Positions 24,029 to 37,925 of a DNA stretch of 64,000 bases are shown here, piece by piece (position 1 is the stretch's first letter; each line of letters starts with the position of its first letter). The stretch is from contig JAKCWW010001154.1 of the NCBI GenBank assembly GCA_026260175.1, forward strand, positions 1 through 64,000. The letters are read 5' to 3'. Source of the DNA: Reticulitermes lucifugus (taxonomy: Eukaryota > Arthropoda > Insecta > Blattodea > Rhinotermitidae). Below the pieces are notes generated by a model. That model was not told where the DNA came from. It made no database searches and was given only the letters and a program-made list of their open reading frames with translations. The translations under genes were made by a program, and so were the position numbers.

Positions 24029-26639
24029 ATGAGTGTTTCAAATACATATGAAATGTACCTGAACTAACTTTCAAGTAACATATAATAAATCTTCTCACAA
24101 TTAATATTTTATAAAATTACTCCGTATCCAACAAAACATTCTGTACGAGCTTTAATGAAGAGAATCATAAATTTGAATCAACTTAAGATTCCTATGTAAT
24201 ACATGTAAAATAAACCAATGAACTGTAGCACGATACATTACACCAGCAACAATGTCACATTGTAACAAATATGTTATCCACTTCCATAAACATTTCAGGT
24301 GCCCGCTTCAATTTTTTACAGTACAAACATCACAAAAATGAAGCGAATAAATAGTTACAAGCACACAGCAGTGAAAACTGTTTAACACAGTAATCCCTGA
24401 GTACCATAGTTTTATGCAATAATGTGTCCACTGGGATCAAATATGAAGTGAAGTTTAAAAAAGAAAAATACTGGAATGCAGAACATGGAAGAGGAAGATA
24501 CCTGTTTTATATTGATTCCATGTTCATCATAATTAACCTCATTATTATAATCCTATTCTCTGCATTTAAAGGCCCTATCCCCTAGGAACAGTTGTTTCCA
24601 CCTGCAACTATACTAAGAAAGTCTCAAATTAGTATTGCCTTCTTCTTTCATGTAAGAGCAAATATGCACTATTTAATAATGGCCCACGGATATTTTTACT
24701 AGTATCAGAACAGCAGTCCTTCCCTCACTGTGTGGGTAAAATTCTTTACTAAACCCACATGTGACCCATGTCAGGCAGACATATGTTTTGTACCTGAAGA
24801 TAAAAGACGTAAAATTGTTATGAGTGTAATATCGGCAGAATTAGAGAGTACGAGTGATAAGTGTTGGAGATACGCTTTGCTACATCAGTATTGCAGTATG
24901 CTAAATTTTGCCACTGGTATATGAAGAACCATGGATATAATAGATCCACTACTGTAGCTGGTAAAAGACTAAATGGCACAGGATTTCTTTTAAGCACCTG
25001 ATAGCTATTTAGCCACTTTTATTTAAATTTTAAAATCCATCATAAAGTTTTGAAAAGCCTTTTATAGCCTCCAACAATTCAATTCATTTCATGTCTTTAC
25101 AACCTGCTTCTTTGAGGTACATTTTTAATATTATCTTCCCAAATGTATCTCTGTGATCCAAGTGATCTCATCCACTGAGCTCTTTATGTGTTTAACATGT
25201 CTTGCACACATTACCCTTCCTGAATTAATCGCCCTACCAATATCGGAGCATACAAAGCAATATGGTACACCCTTTATTAAACATGTATAATGAAATCAAC
25301 ATCTAACTGAACTGGTTGGCAAGAGACTACTGTATTTAATCCAATGAATCACCATGAAACAACAAATTTTAAAACTTGCACATCCTACATTCCTTGTTCC
25401 ATGTAAACAGAATATACCACATATACCATGTGAAGTAAAAGATATGACAGTTGAAATTCCATGTCTGTTGATATATATTTGGTACATGAATTTCAAGAAA
25501 CAAATAATACACAAGCCAATGATGCACATATCACATGGGACAAAAGAAACAAGCAAACATGGAAAATATGTATATACGTACATTTTCATACATTTATACA
25601 TTAAATGTTAACAAATTTTAAAACTTTTGCATACCCTAATAAATTTGGTGGTGGCATCATTACATTTCGGTCCACTACTTATTAAAAATGACATGTGACA
25701 CATATGTTATAGACTACTTTGTTAGATGAGTTTACAAACTGCTAGTCCAGTTTCACATACTGATCCGTGAGAAATTAAGTTATTAGGTAGGCAGTAATTA
25801 ATCTTCAATGTTGTTCTCGTGTTTCTGTTTCATAGAAATGAGAACATTTAAAAATCGGAAGTCCAAAGACGGAATTCAAAAAGTGATATATGAGGTTCTC
25901 ACAACTGGGACTGTGGCTATTGGCTGTTGAAATAAACTTGTTTCACTCAAAGCCACGTGGTATGCACAGAATACAGTTGATAACGTGTATGTAACAAGAT
26001 GAAAACTTCAGTTATGATTGCTTTGGCATTACTCAGGAAATATACAAATGCACCAGCATGAAACATTGTTGGACTTTATATTTTCTGTTTGTGCAGATAT
26101 AGGTAAAATGACTCCACTACCAAAACATAGCAAATTCTTGGCATGAGATTTCGCAGCAGGAACATGGACTGGAAATTTATATCAGAAGACTACCAAAACA
26201 TGAACACTGTGGAAGAGATACTACTTATACTGCATTTATATACTGATTCAGTAGCTTATCTTGGATCCCATTTTGAGAGATGTTTAGTAGACCCAAGTAA
26301 TCAAAATCACATTTTGTTAAACAACCAACAATATGATAGACATATATCAGCAATTGTAAGTAGACCTGGGAGAGAGAGAGAAAAAATTCTACATCATGAC
26401 TACAATTTCAGGGAGTGGGCCTAATTCTAAAAAAGCCCTGGCTGATACACTTCAAAGCTTACTGTAAACTGTATTTATTTTTTACAAAGTAGAAAATCTT
26501 TAATATCTCATGGATCAGTTTATGTACTTTTTAAATTACACAGAACATCTACAATACATATCAAAACATGCATATTAATACTATTCTCTAAAATAATAGA
26601 AATATACACAGAGTATTAAGTAAAGCTAAGCACAGACAG

Positions 26640-27005
26640 ACTGTTGGTTAGTCATGTTACGAAGCATAACACAAGAGATACAGCACTTTACAACAATACG
26701 TGGTTTCATCTTCTTGAGCCATGCACCACCACATGCAATGGATGCATCCAACTGCCACCTGCAGTGCCGTCAAATATCACTTCCAACCACAGGGATGTCA
26801 AATCCATTCCACCAAAAATACCCTATGCAATGGTCCTCAAAAGGTCTGGCAGTCCAACAATATCTATCATCAAGAGTCTGAATATTCTTTGGACAACTAT
26901 CTATGTTGTCTAGTACTGGTCTAAGTGAAAATTTTATCCCAGCCAGGGACTGAACCTGGGCCTTTCACCTTCCATGTGACAGCCTTAACCACCAGGCTGC
27001 CTAAG
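26640..27005 (-). mobile_element. tRNA-derived SINE, family C
   Basis: On the minus strand CAGCCTGGTGGTTAAGGC forms an A box and CCAGGTTCAGTCCCTGGC a B box, with 35-40 bases between, as in a tRNA. The body extends left to about 26640. Open frames of 67-89 codons within it are chance. Confidence 0.6.
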
Positions 27006-27514
27006 GTATCAATTTACATGTAAATGTTATTTACTCTGCCACCCCAAGATGTGAATTGATTAATGATGCAGTGAAATGTAATATTATGTTGTAGCACTTC
27101 CAAAATGTTTAAATTTCGATCCTGCTGAAAACATTATCCTATCTGTACAGTAATTTTGTTTCATGAAACATTCTGCACCAGATGTGGGTTTTATCCCAAT
27201 TTTCAAGTTTATATCTGACCATCTTTATTACAAAGCTACTAAAGAATTTTTCACTCATTTATTCCGAGTGACAATGGTGATCAACCGTTGACACTATAAG
27301 CATCAATATTCAACAATTTCACTGTTATAGCAAGAAAAAAGTATGTCAGCTACTCTTTCTTACACATTCTAGGCCTACAATTAGATGCCAAAAAATAGAC
27401 AATGACACTGTACTTCATCCACAAATTATGAAATAGTTAGTTGTTCACTTTCAGAACTCATTGCTTACTTGACAAGATTTGAGATGCTCATAGCATTGTT
27501 TCTGAGGATTCAGC

Positions 27515-27652
27515 TCTTCTGGTTTATTACACTGTGTCATTGGCAAGTGGTCCCTGACGTTTTCAAAGAATATGTTGCCTTCATCTTCAAGGGTAAAGAA
27601 GAAGACAAAGGGGAACCACCCACTGAATGACACAGCATTACATCCCAGAAGA
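27515..27652. mobile_element. Foldback element, family F
   Basis: The left arm begins CTTCTGGTTTATTACACTGTG and the right arm ends CACAGCATTACATCCCAGAAG. The centre has CCTTCATCTTCAAGGG as in the copy at 21928. Confidence 0.65.
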
Positions 27653-28881
27653 CCCTGAAATAAACCCCAGGTGCTACTCACAGACACCAGATCTGAACAT
27701 ACGGTGCTAACAGAAATGAATGGTAACTTGTGACTTCACATTATAAAAACAATGAAGCAAGAATGTGAATTATGGCAACAAGAGGGGACTTTTCACCACT
27801 TCCATATGAACTTCTTATGTTATTGTCCACTTTGTGAACTCTATTAGTTCTGTACTTCAGCACTGACAAACATCATGAAAAAACTGGTGAAATAAGTACC
27901 AGTACTACCTATGTATCATGAATAAGGCACATGTCACGTTTTATTGTTCTACAAGTTTTCAAAACGTGATATACTGCATTGAGCACATCATGCTAATTTT
28001 ATCAGTATCTACAAACTGTTTGCTTTAAGTCTAACGAATCTTTTGTGAGTTATGCCTGAAAGTGTATTTATATCTCTGTAAAAAGCAAGGGTCTATATCA
28101 CTGATGAATTAAAAGTGAACCTAAGTGATATATTTTAGTGAGGTTTGTCCATATACATTTCTTGAGAGTCCATTCACTGCACCAAAAACTGTAACTGCTC
28201 CCAGGATCTTATGGAGGACTTTGTTTCATGGTGGGAAAGGAGGGTTAAAATGATCAGCAATGAGGTTTCAATTTCCACGTTCTAAAGCGCCAAACTTTTG
28301 GCAGATCTATTAAGACAAAGATTTCACGCTGCTCAAAGATTGGCACAGGTTTAACCCTTCCATGTATATACAGAGGATCAGCACTACTCCACTGCAGCCA
28401 TATCACGTCATCATATCATCATGGGTGAAAATAAATGGGAATAAAAATATGTGTAAACATTAACGTCAATATGCAATCCATTTTCCGCAATTTCTATAGC
28501 CAGTAATATAAGCTTATTGAGATCTTATCTGAAGCTGAATATATTAATTTTGCGGTCAAAAGACTCTGACTTGTATTCGCTTTTTTACTGTTAAAATAGG
28601 ATTTATAGTGATTTTATTTTAATATAGCCTGCAACATACCATGACATTTCTAAAATGTAATTAAATTAAGAAAGATTTTAGAGCTCTTGACAGATGACCT
28701 ACATTGTTCTTCTAATTTCTTGTCATTTTAATTATAAGACATTTTTTAACTACAGTCACAAGAATGACCCCTATGACAACTGATGGCTTTGTTTGGTGTC
28801 ATTTAATCCACGCCCCTTCCCGTAATGAATTCCTGGCTACCCCTTGCATATACAGTTTTAAGATAAGATCCACATAACTGT

Positions 28882-28940
28882 GTCTATGTATGTACATACA
28901 TATATATGTATGTATGTATGTGTGTATGTATGTATGCATG
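28882..28940. repeat. (TATG)n microsatellite
   Basis: Imperfect TATG/TACA units over about 60 bp; it produces a chance open frame rich in Tyr, Val and Met. Confidence 0.85.
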
Positions 28941-31654
28941 TGACACAATATGCAGAAACTGCATCCTACCTGAAAAGTTCAACACTTAGAAATTTGGAAC
29001 TAATTAAAATATACTACAACTATTTTGATTTCTCTTTCACATGGCTCTCAATTCACAAGGGAGAGAGAGAGGGAGGGGAGGGAAAGAGAGATAAGTGAAA
29101 TATTAAAGTATTTAAAAATAGCAACAATTTAGTCATTACCCTCTTGTAAACATCATACCTGCGGTGCACCTATATAGGTATCGTGTTCTGTAGTTAGCAA
29201 TGTTTTTGATACAGATTGTACGCATGCATATTGTATGTTTGCATTGATCCCATAACAATGTTAACTCCTCAAAACATAGTGGTTACTGTATACACTCTTG
29301 CTTTAACATTCAGAAACTCTGCATGTTGTCCTCACAAAATATTTAGATGTTTGATTTTCAATGGTCCCAGTTTCCCTTCATAACAAAGCTAAGCTGTGTC
29401 ATGTTTATGCATAATGTCACATTATTTGTTACACATTTTATTTCAGTCCTGAAAACCTCTTGCATTTATGAACTGTGAGATAAAATGGTGCTCCATTATA
29501 AAACAATTCAAAGATGGGTCTTACTTGTGCAGTCAGTGAACTACAAAGTTTTAAAATACACACTAAAATTCAGTATGTTTTATGCTACTGGAGACAGTCT
29601 CTTCATATATTACATACATATTTAGCAGAAAAATGAATGAGCACATCCGTGTATGTGTGAATGTACATATGCACTCATCTAAGAACTCATCAAAACAAAC
29701 AATATATATATATAATTCTAAGTAAAGTACATATATATAGAAATGCACTGTACTTAGGAGACTGGTAGAACTCCCTTCACAACGGTTTTAAAAAGTCATG
29801 TAATTCAAACTTTTAGGGCCCAATGTTGACGTTAAGTCATTACTGAATGTAATGGCGAGTGGCCCAGTGTCGACAAAAGTTGTCAAACGATGCACCAGTA
29901 GCAAGGATCCTGGTATTTAACCCTGGGCCCCTGAGGTGTACCGGAAATCACAACCTTGGTCCTTAAAAGATAATGCTTCATTATCGTTTGGCTTAGGTAA
30001 CCTGCTGTATCAACTTCTGGCTAGGACACAGACTACAGGTAAACATGATTTATTATAATTGAAAGAAACAATAACAGACGTCATGATAAGCTTTAAACTA
30101 TCAGCAAGAAGAAAGACAAAATAACCCGTATTCAGAACAGTCCTAGAATTAGGAATGATATCTAATTAATATTTCATACGAACCATTAACTACAATCTGA
30201 TTAATTGAAAAAATTTATCAGTAATCATTTATTATAAATATAATATGGCAATTTATAAAACATTTTAACGCTGAATTACTAATAAATATGTTATATGAAA
30301 TTTGGAATTAATGTTGCTCAGATTGCATTTTACAAAACAAAGAGATAACAGTTTTCAGCGTTATTAATATGTTAAGAGATTAAAAACATAAAATCGTAAC
30401 AAATGACTAGAAAATGTATACCTTATAAAAGAGCAAGAGTATGTATTATTTTGGTAATTCTGTGTTACAATATTCAGAACTTAACTAACTAAAACTTCCA
30501 CATCTGCATTTTTAAGCACTGGCCTACCCTCCAGACTGGATTCCTTATTTGCATACATTTAAACCAATACTTCACCCTGTAATATTTTCCATTATTCTCT
30601 CTATACTGTGATGATTCACACATTCAAACAACAAACAATATGAGTGTACTCAGAGATGGTGTGATAAAAAATGACAAACAGGAACTGTGTATATTTGGGG
30701 TTGGCCCAGCCAACACGCTAGATAGACCTGAAAAATATATGGGATTTGTCCTGAAGTGTTGTGAATGAGAACAGAATTTGCAAGGGATGATCCAATGCCC
30801 TATCATGGCCATGCTAGTAAAAATAAAGTCTTTTCACTGAATGGGCTAACACGAAAAACTTGAAATGAATAGAAGATATTAAAAAGGTGCATACAATTCT
30901 TTTCTTAATTTGGACATTATTACACAGGTTTGGCAGTACTGGTATTAACTTTTTTCCATCCGTCATTTTGAATATGTGAATGCCAAAGTTCAGCCTACTG
31001 AAGGAAAGTCCAAGTACCTCTACATGCATTTAAAAACCATTAGCTCTATGAGGGTTTCCCTCAGAAGCTCTGACCCATGTGGAATGCCCCCTGTTGTGGA
31101 CCACTGCCCTTGTTACATCTTTCAACATGTAAATTAAGAGATGAAGAGAGATGTAACAGTTGAGTCTTTGAGCCTGACTTCTGTTATGATGTGAACATCA
31201 GTGTTCTTGCCTTTCTTTCACTTTGACTGTTGATGTTAGACTCTTTTGCTCATCAGGTAGACTGTCTCCTTTGTTGGGGTTAGAACCCTGTGTTTGCGAG
31301 TCCTTTATGAATGTCTCTCTGAAAACCACATGCAACACAACTCTAGAATATTGTTACAAAGTACTGAAGATAACATTAACACAGAAAGTTTTACCCACAA
31401 TGTACCACATCAGAAACACAATCTAAGGCAGCCAGTAATACTGTAGAGAATACAAAGCCAAATGTTCAGTATGAGTCACATTATATGATGTTCCCAAGTC
31501 CTCTTAGTATAAAACAATATTAAGCAGAATCAAAATACAGAAATGTGACCTCAAGAAGCAATATGATGAGGAAAGTAAAGAATAGTGTAGGTTAAATCTA
31601 GAATATGTTTGTGGTTTACATGTAACACAAAGGTTCATTACTCTGCCCACCCCT

Positions 31655-31800
31655 TATCTAGACCTACCCTCCCAACCTATTAGTTAATACCCATTTTCAT
31701 AACATCCTCCCACATATATCTAGGTCCTCCAAGCTGATTCTTCCTCTCAGGAACTCGAATCAGTCTATTACCCTTTGTATTATTACTTGTATATTCAGTT
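31655..31800 (-). mobile_element. LINE 3' coding fragment, heavily decayed
   Basis: The minus strand reads IRVPERKNQLGGPRYMWEDV then MKMG, resembling the insect LINE segment PEGKRPLGRPRRRWEDNIKMD. Weak but in one frame over about 30 codons. Confidence 0.4.
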
Positions 31801-32378
31801 GCACTGTAAGAGTTCAGACAATATACCACCAATGATGTCTTAGTGTTACAGATGACACCCCATCACTAATAAACTCTCTCTTCTTAATTGCTGGTGTGCT
31901 ATCCTTATGTACAAAAAGACCTGTCCTAAAAGATGAGAACCATTCCTATTTCTATAGAACAACACTAGAAAGGATGTATTCCATAAAGTAGTACACATGA
32001 TTATTAACAAAATTCTTTGAGGATACTGGTGGCCAGTTGATCTAATTATAGCTTTAAGTAAAGTAATTCCATTATGGGTCGGTATGGCTGAAAATCAGAA
32101 ATGCTTGACAATTTTAGTGAAAATTCTTCCTTACTGAAATTCAATGAAATCTGTGAAATGCCTATTCATGCTCTTACGAAAACTGGGTTTTATTATGGAT
32201 ATGCAGGATTGACAAATTTTAGTGAGTTTCCAATGTAAAATCTAAAAAATAAAGTACATTCAGTGGTTTCAGTGTTGATACTAGGTCACAGACAGACACA
32301 GACAGACAGTCAGACATGTCCTCCATGTAAGATTTTTAAAGTTTCGTAAAAGAAGTCTAAAAATGTGTAACAGCCTGC

Positions 32379-32571
32379 TGGGTCAGAGCCCCACTTGTCC
32401 CACCTGATCTTGAGTCACAGCCCCACTTGTCCCATCCGATCTTGAGTCAGAGCCCCACTTTTCCCATCTGATCTTGAGTCACAGCCCCCCTTGCCCCACC
32501 TGATTTTGAGTCACAGTCCCACCTGTCCCATCTGATCTTGAGTCAGAGCCCCCCTTGTCCCATCTGATCTC
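32379..32571 (+). repeat. 32-bp minisatellite, six units
   Basis: The unit GATCTTGAGTCACAGCCCCA plus CTTGTCCCATCT repeats with exact spacing: the GAT starts are at 32406, 32438, 32470, 32502, 32534 and 32566. Units differ by a few point changes only. It lies 170 bp upstream of the SINE at 32744. Confidence 0.95.
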
Positions 32572-32743
32572 CTGTGCTTCCACTTAATACAACTTTGCTA
32601 AGAGGCAACCATTTTAAAAGAATCTGGCCTACAGAGACTCCTCACATACAAGTTCCAAATGTCATTTCCATTATCTGTTACTTACACCATTAAAAAGAAT
32701 CTGTCTTGCAACAATCGATTTCTGAACAGTAATATCCCTGCTT

Positions 32744-33010
32744 GCCGATCCCAGTGGCCATGCGGTCTAAGGCGTGGGTCTACGGCCGCTCGCTTGCTGA
32801 GATTGTGGGTTCGAATGCCACCGGGGCATGGATGTCTGTCTCTTGTGAGTGTTGTGTGTTGACAGGTAGAGGTCTCTGTGACGGGCTGGTCACTCGTCCA
32901 AAGGAGTCCTACCAAGTGTGGTGTGTCTAAATGGTGTGATCGCAAAACCTCGAAAAATGAGAAGGCCTAGGCCCTCTAGGGGCTGTCGAGCCATAGGAAA
33001 AAAAAAAAAA
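32744..33010 (+). mobile_element. tRNA-derived SINE, near complete, recent insertion
   Basis: The A box region TGGCCATGCGGTCTAAGGC and B box GGGTTCGAATGCC are well kept, with a tRNA-Leu/Ser-like layout (long gap between arms). A unique body and an A-tail of about 14 bases follow. Perfect 10-bp target duplications ATCCCTGCTT flank it at 32734-32743 and 33011-33020. Intact duplications and tail indicate a young insertion. It is not a functional tRNA gene, because the acceptor stem does not close. Confidence 0.9.
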
Positions 33011-34743
33011 ATCCCTGCTTATCATTAGCAGTGCATAATGGTATTGCAAATTTCTGTAATGATAAGAGTTACTTGGTATCTCATATACAGACTCAGGAAA
33101 AAAATGGGGAGTGTCATCTGTGACAGCAACCTCTAACATTTCAGACAAAGACCTTCTGAACAGGAGTAGCAAGCATTAAAATACAGCTACATGACTTCAT
33201 GTGAGAACATGAGGAATAATTCATACCACACAGACATAAATGTTTCTATGATCATTGTATGATACCTTATCAATTCACGAGATCATGCTACCTTCAATGA
33301 AAACTGGTATGTTAAATGTGAATGATGAACTGGAAGGGATGTGGGGGAAAGTGATTATGGTTTGTTACATGGTAAAATCCTGGCAATAAATTAAAGTGAC
33401 TAAGGAAAATCATACTACGCTACCAAAGGGGCAGTGTAACATATATTTCAGACCTTTTGCCTCCATATGGTATTGTGGGTACAACTACACAATAACACAC
33501 AGGACCAAACTGCCTGCTTCACTTCCCTCTTTCAGGAATTGGACATGTGAGTTAGTGGCAGTGCTTGCATTTGAACCTCTGTTACAGTACACTGAATCTC
33601 CATAAGGGTGCTACCAAGTTCTGATGGTGACAACACTGCCTGTAAGAAGGACAGTTGGAATTTAATTCCTAGCAAGGACAACCATATTTTTCTCTTTATC
33701 GCTATATCCATAACAGCTCCGTGGCCTACTTAGATTCCTATCATGAAGGTGCTTGGATATCTTTCCTTGGGAATAAAGTATGCCAGAATGTGCCATGAGC
33801 CAGCCTATCACCTAGTTTGCTACGATCCACTTCAATAATATCCTACCATCTTCTACCTCTTTCTCAGTCTTCCAAGGGGACTACAAAGTTTCTCAGTGTG
33901 TTATCCTATATTTTCCACTCCATCTTTCTTGAATCTAAACCTTTTCCTTACCAATAGACTTAGTAGCATACTTATAATTAATGCTGATACACCCATACTC
34001 TTTATGTCTCATTAATTACATTAATTTATACTTCAAAGGGTCATGTCCTTCAATTTCATAATTGATTCCATGTCATTCAACTTAATAAATTACATTCCCT
34101 TTGCAGCGTAATGAATGACCCTACTGACTTACTGATTGAACTTGTACATTCTTTCATAAACCTTCACCAAATGTGAAGAGGCAATGATTCATGAACTATA
34201 TACATACACGTATGTCCCGTCTTGCATTATACACTTACAGAACAAACTGATCTTGTATTAGTGATAACTTTTGAATGACAGAGATGGACAAATGTAGTGG
34301 CTGTGGTGTGAGAGAGACACACACACGCAACCTGCAACAGTACACAAACTTACCACCCAAAATTGATGAAGGTATGATTACGTTAATATTATTCATGCAG
34401 TGTAACTGTTGATGTAACTGTCATATGTGAATGAGGTTTCATCAGCAAAAGTGCCCCAAAATGCAACCCACTGCCACATGATACAGATGGCAGAACCAGC
34501 AAGAACTTACGCAGTGTTAAGCTGTAGCATCTTGGTAGAATTGCATGTATTAAGTCTGTCACATTCTAAGGCTAAAACTGAATGTGTTTACACACACACA
34601 CAGCTTAGACACTATTAGCCAATAGACTTTAGTAGCATGCCACTGCAGACCCCAAGACATGCACAAGAAATGTTAGCCTCACCTTACAATATATATATTT
34701 ATTTATTTGTTTATCATGCTAATTGATCCTCGGAGATACTCAC

Positions 34744-34777
34744 GATTCCTTGTTGTCATGTCTTGCTGGAGCACCGC
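34744..34777 (-). CDS. Fas3: Fasciclin-3 tail, 34-nt microexon
   Basis: The acceptor TTTTTCTTCTAG and donor AATC/GTGAGTATC bound 34 nt. With one base from the previous exon it reads GAPARHDNKES and ends in phase 2, so the next exon completes a serine: NKES+SDTESAD. Fly Fasciclin-3 has NETSDTESAD at the same place, which supports the join. The entry phase is 1, shared with the alternative terminal exon at 47963, so the two compete for the same upstream exon. Confidence 0.75.
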
Positions 34778-34983
34778 CTAGAAGAAAAAGACATAAAGAA
34801 TGAGAAATGTGTTACTCCTGGCTTTAAATGTACCATTACTGCAACATTTTATGTTAACTGGGTGCAAAATAAACATTTGTGAACAGCTGCACTGCTATGA
34901 AATCTATGGGAGATATGGTGGGAAAGGAGTTAAGTCATGACCTATGAGACTTGAGATTCTTACATTAACAAATATGAAGAATA

Positions 34984-35099
34984 TTGTGAGATGTAATCTG
35001 ATGTGGCTTGGCAGATAGGTACCAACGTTTCAGATGAATGTGCTCTCCCCAAACGTTGTTACCTCTCTACCAAGCTACATGGTGTCACATCCCAGAAGC
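34984..35099. mobile_element. Foldback element, family F (short)
   Basis: TAGGTACCAACGTTTCAG faces the right-hand CCAAACGTTGTTACCTCTC in inverted order, and the right end GGTGTCACATCCCAGAAGC is the family terminus. Confidence 0.6.
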
Positions 35100-37114
35100 A
35101 AGTATTCTTCAAGCATTCAACATGATACCTTTGAAATTTCTTGGTGAGACGGAGGACATGAAAAGTGACAATCAGAGAAAGCATTGCCTAAACTGACTAC
35201 ATTGTTAACACACAGTACATGCTTTGCTACTTAGCTATGCCTGCTTGTGTGCTGTCTCATAAACAGATAAAATATACAAGTGACCAAATATTTTTTTCTT
35301 AAATCAAACCCATGACTCAAAATAACTTAGATATACAGCTGGCATCTAAGTAAGACTAGTGAAATAACTAGTAAGATGAAACAACAAATATTTATCTTTC
35401 ACACGGATGTGACATGACCTTCACTATATATGAATATGAAGAATAAATGGATGGCTTACATGCCTAGACAGTTTGGTTATCTAATAAGGAAGGGAAACTG
35501 TGGGCATTTCCCATGTTCTTACAAAGGAATTAGAAATCAATATTGAAGGAATCTCAAATCCCTTTTCCTTCCTTACCCTTAGCTCCCTGGATATACAGGA
35601 ACAGCATCAGAAATGATGAAGTACTCATATAATGCTTCAAGTAACACATCAAATGTTTCATTAAAATTACATCTACCATATAAAACCATTGTGTCTTCCT
35701 ATTTACTTCCACTCACTCCAACTCACAGATGCTGGAAAACCACATACAGTACAATGCATAGCCATGTTCACCACTATGTTTTGTTTACACAACTACTTAC
35801 TTTAATGCATAAAATGATATACCAGGTATCTGAATTAACAAGCCTTACCATTATGCAGTATCATTGTGGTAAATAAGAGAAACAGGGTTTGATATCACAT
35901 CCTTTTGTTATTAGAACACAAATCTAATGATATGATTTCAGTCTATCTTTCTTGCAGTATACAAATTTTCATAAGTCAATTAAGATACTGGACTAACCTG
36001 TCACTGTTTACATTTATACATAATTCATTAAAGATATATAAAATGAAATTTAAGTAATTTCATTATTTCAGTACAGTTTGTCTAAAACAAAAATCAAGCA
36101 CACTAGCTTCAAAATTCTGCATTACAATAGCGTCTGCTGTAGTTAATCAAGACTGAAAAATAGTGGTAGTGAGCCAAAGAGAAGCAAGCCTCTTTGGCAA
36201 AAATTTCCAAGTTGCAAAGGTAGTCTGAGGAATTTGTAGCAAGCCTGAAATTATTAAAAAGATCCACATCATAGTTTACAGCTCACTCCGTATATCCAGA
36301 AGCACAGATGCTGTTGCCTGTGCCTGCAGGCACAGTAGCAGGACACTGCACTACACACAAGCACTATTATTCCACACGCACACTACACGTTTCAGTGGTT
36401 CTCATGAATCTAGTTACAGTAAGCCCAGTGTACCAGTTGCACCTAGTGCTTTTACTATCATAAGTCACTTTGTCTTCACTAACTGCCTTCTGAGTACAAG
36501 CCTCAAAGATTCTAAACAATAACATTCACCACTGTATGTATGGTAATTGTAATGTAACGAGACATAATTTATTAGCAAACACAAACAATATCCTCATGAA
36601 GCAGTAAAAAAAATTTTTAACATCGTATGTTCACAACACAATTTATGAAAGGGCACTATGAACAATATTTTGAAGCCTTACTGAGGAATCATAATAAAAA
36701 TGCTTTATTACTGACTCAATTTTGTTTTATTTTATTTTAAAAATGTCTATTCTTTGTCATATCTACAAGTTACAAATACAAAAGAAATATGTTTTCCACT
36801 AAAATTCCCAGCCCACCCCCAAATAAGGGACATTAAGATGCATGACATTTTCTAATATTTCATAATAATACACCATACATTCCTGGTTAAACACGTATTT
36901 TTAATTAACGATCATTTATAAAACAATAATGCTAACTTAAATTCTAAGTAAATATCATTGCAAATCTGCCTGCCCAAGGAGCTCAAGTTTGCACTGTTTA
37001 CTTATGTACACACTGCCTGATTGGATAAAATTACATCACATGAAAATCTGATGGTATGAATCACTTGCTGGACCATCATCACACAGCAGCAAGATAAAGG
37101 TCAAGTTTAATGTG

Positions 37115-37315
37115 CTCTACACCTCCGCATTACAATGAGGTCAGTGGTCAGCTCAAGCTCCTGCCATTTTATTCCCCTCCCTTCAAGGTAAGCAACCTTG
37201 GGTTCCACTGAATATGGAGCTGGGTGGTTACCAGAGCTGGACTGGATGTGCTGTGAGAAGACCAGTGTCAGGAATTGAACTCTGGCTGTCGAGCCACTTA
37301 CTGATTTATCACACA
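37115..37315 (-). mobile_element. SINE copy, family A (diverged)
   Basis: The block CATTTTATTCCCCTCCCTTC, then GGTTCCACTGAATATGGAGC, follows the order seen at 13437 and 59778. The minus-strand head contains GAGTTCAATTCCTG as a B box. Confidence 0.5.
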
Positions 37316-37439
37316 GCAGAAAAACGTGGGATGCAAGGACTTATTAGGGAAGACATATTAATCTTTATTAGCTTAATTGAATGAAACAATGAGAACTTCA
37401 TGATTTTAACTCCTTACTATACATTATTAAGGTGAAGCT

Positions 37440-37640
37440 GTCCCATTACAGACCTGCACAGGCCCTTACGGATCCAGAAGGTTGACACTCCCAGAATTTC
37501 TAACCAATCAGCACTTGAAGGTGGTAAGGTTGTCAGCCCTACACAGCGGCTGCCTTTAGCCTGCAGGAAATATCCCTGGTACTCATTTCTGTTAGAGGCT
37601 GAGTCGACCCCAGGGCCATAGTGCAGCCAAAAGGTTTAAG
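37440..37640. repeat. Dispersed repeat, SINE-like
   Basis: The sequence CCTGGTACTCATTTCTGTTA with GAGGCTGAGTCGACCCCAGG has the look of a SINE body, but no A or B box is clear. Confidence 0.3.
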
Positions 37641-37689
37641 TCAATAAAAAATCCCACTGACCCCACTACACATTATTAGGGTAATCAAA

Positions 37690-37925
37690 TTAATGAGGAT
37701 GAGATGTGCAGGGCATGTGGCATGTAAGAGGAGAAGAGAAACGCATACAGGGTTTGGGGGGGTGGGGGAACCTGAAAGAAAGAGAACACTTGGATGACCT
37801 GGGTGTATATGGGAGGCTAATATTAAAATGGATCTTCAAAAAATAGGGTGGTGGGGAGAGGGACATGGATGGGTACAGGTGGCCAGCCCCTGTAAACATG
37901 GTAATGAGGCTTCAAGTTGTACAAA
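37690..37925 (+). mobile_element. LINE 3' coding end, same family as 7425
   Basis: The plus strand reads RMRCAGHVACKRRRETHTGF, then PERKRTLG and NIKMDLQKIGWWG, then CKHGNEASSCTKCREF. This matches the common insect LINE C-terminus (MRWAGHVARMGEKRNAYRVL ... PEGKRPLGRP ... NIKMDLREIGW ... VMNLRVP). Frame breaks and stops are present, so it is not functional. RTE-like is my best guess. Confidence 0.75.

Larger units (their letters stand above)
22495..34743 (-). other. Intron of Fasciclin-3, about 12.2 kb
   Basis: It lies between the 34-nt exon and the 121-nt exon (phase 2). It holds SINE remnants, foldback elements, one near-complete SINE with intact target duplications, a 32-bp minisatellite, a LINE tail fragment and microsatellites. 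No host exon was recognised inside. Confidence 0.65.

Noticed and set aside
26143-26424. 93-codon plus-strand open frame
   Set aside because: No family resemblance, no good splice sites, and average intronic base composition.
32750-32835. Functional tRNA gene
   Set aside because: A and B boxes are present but the acceptor stem does not close and a SINE body, A tail and target duplications follow.
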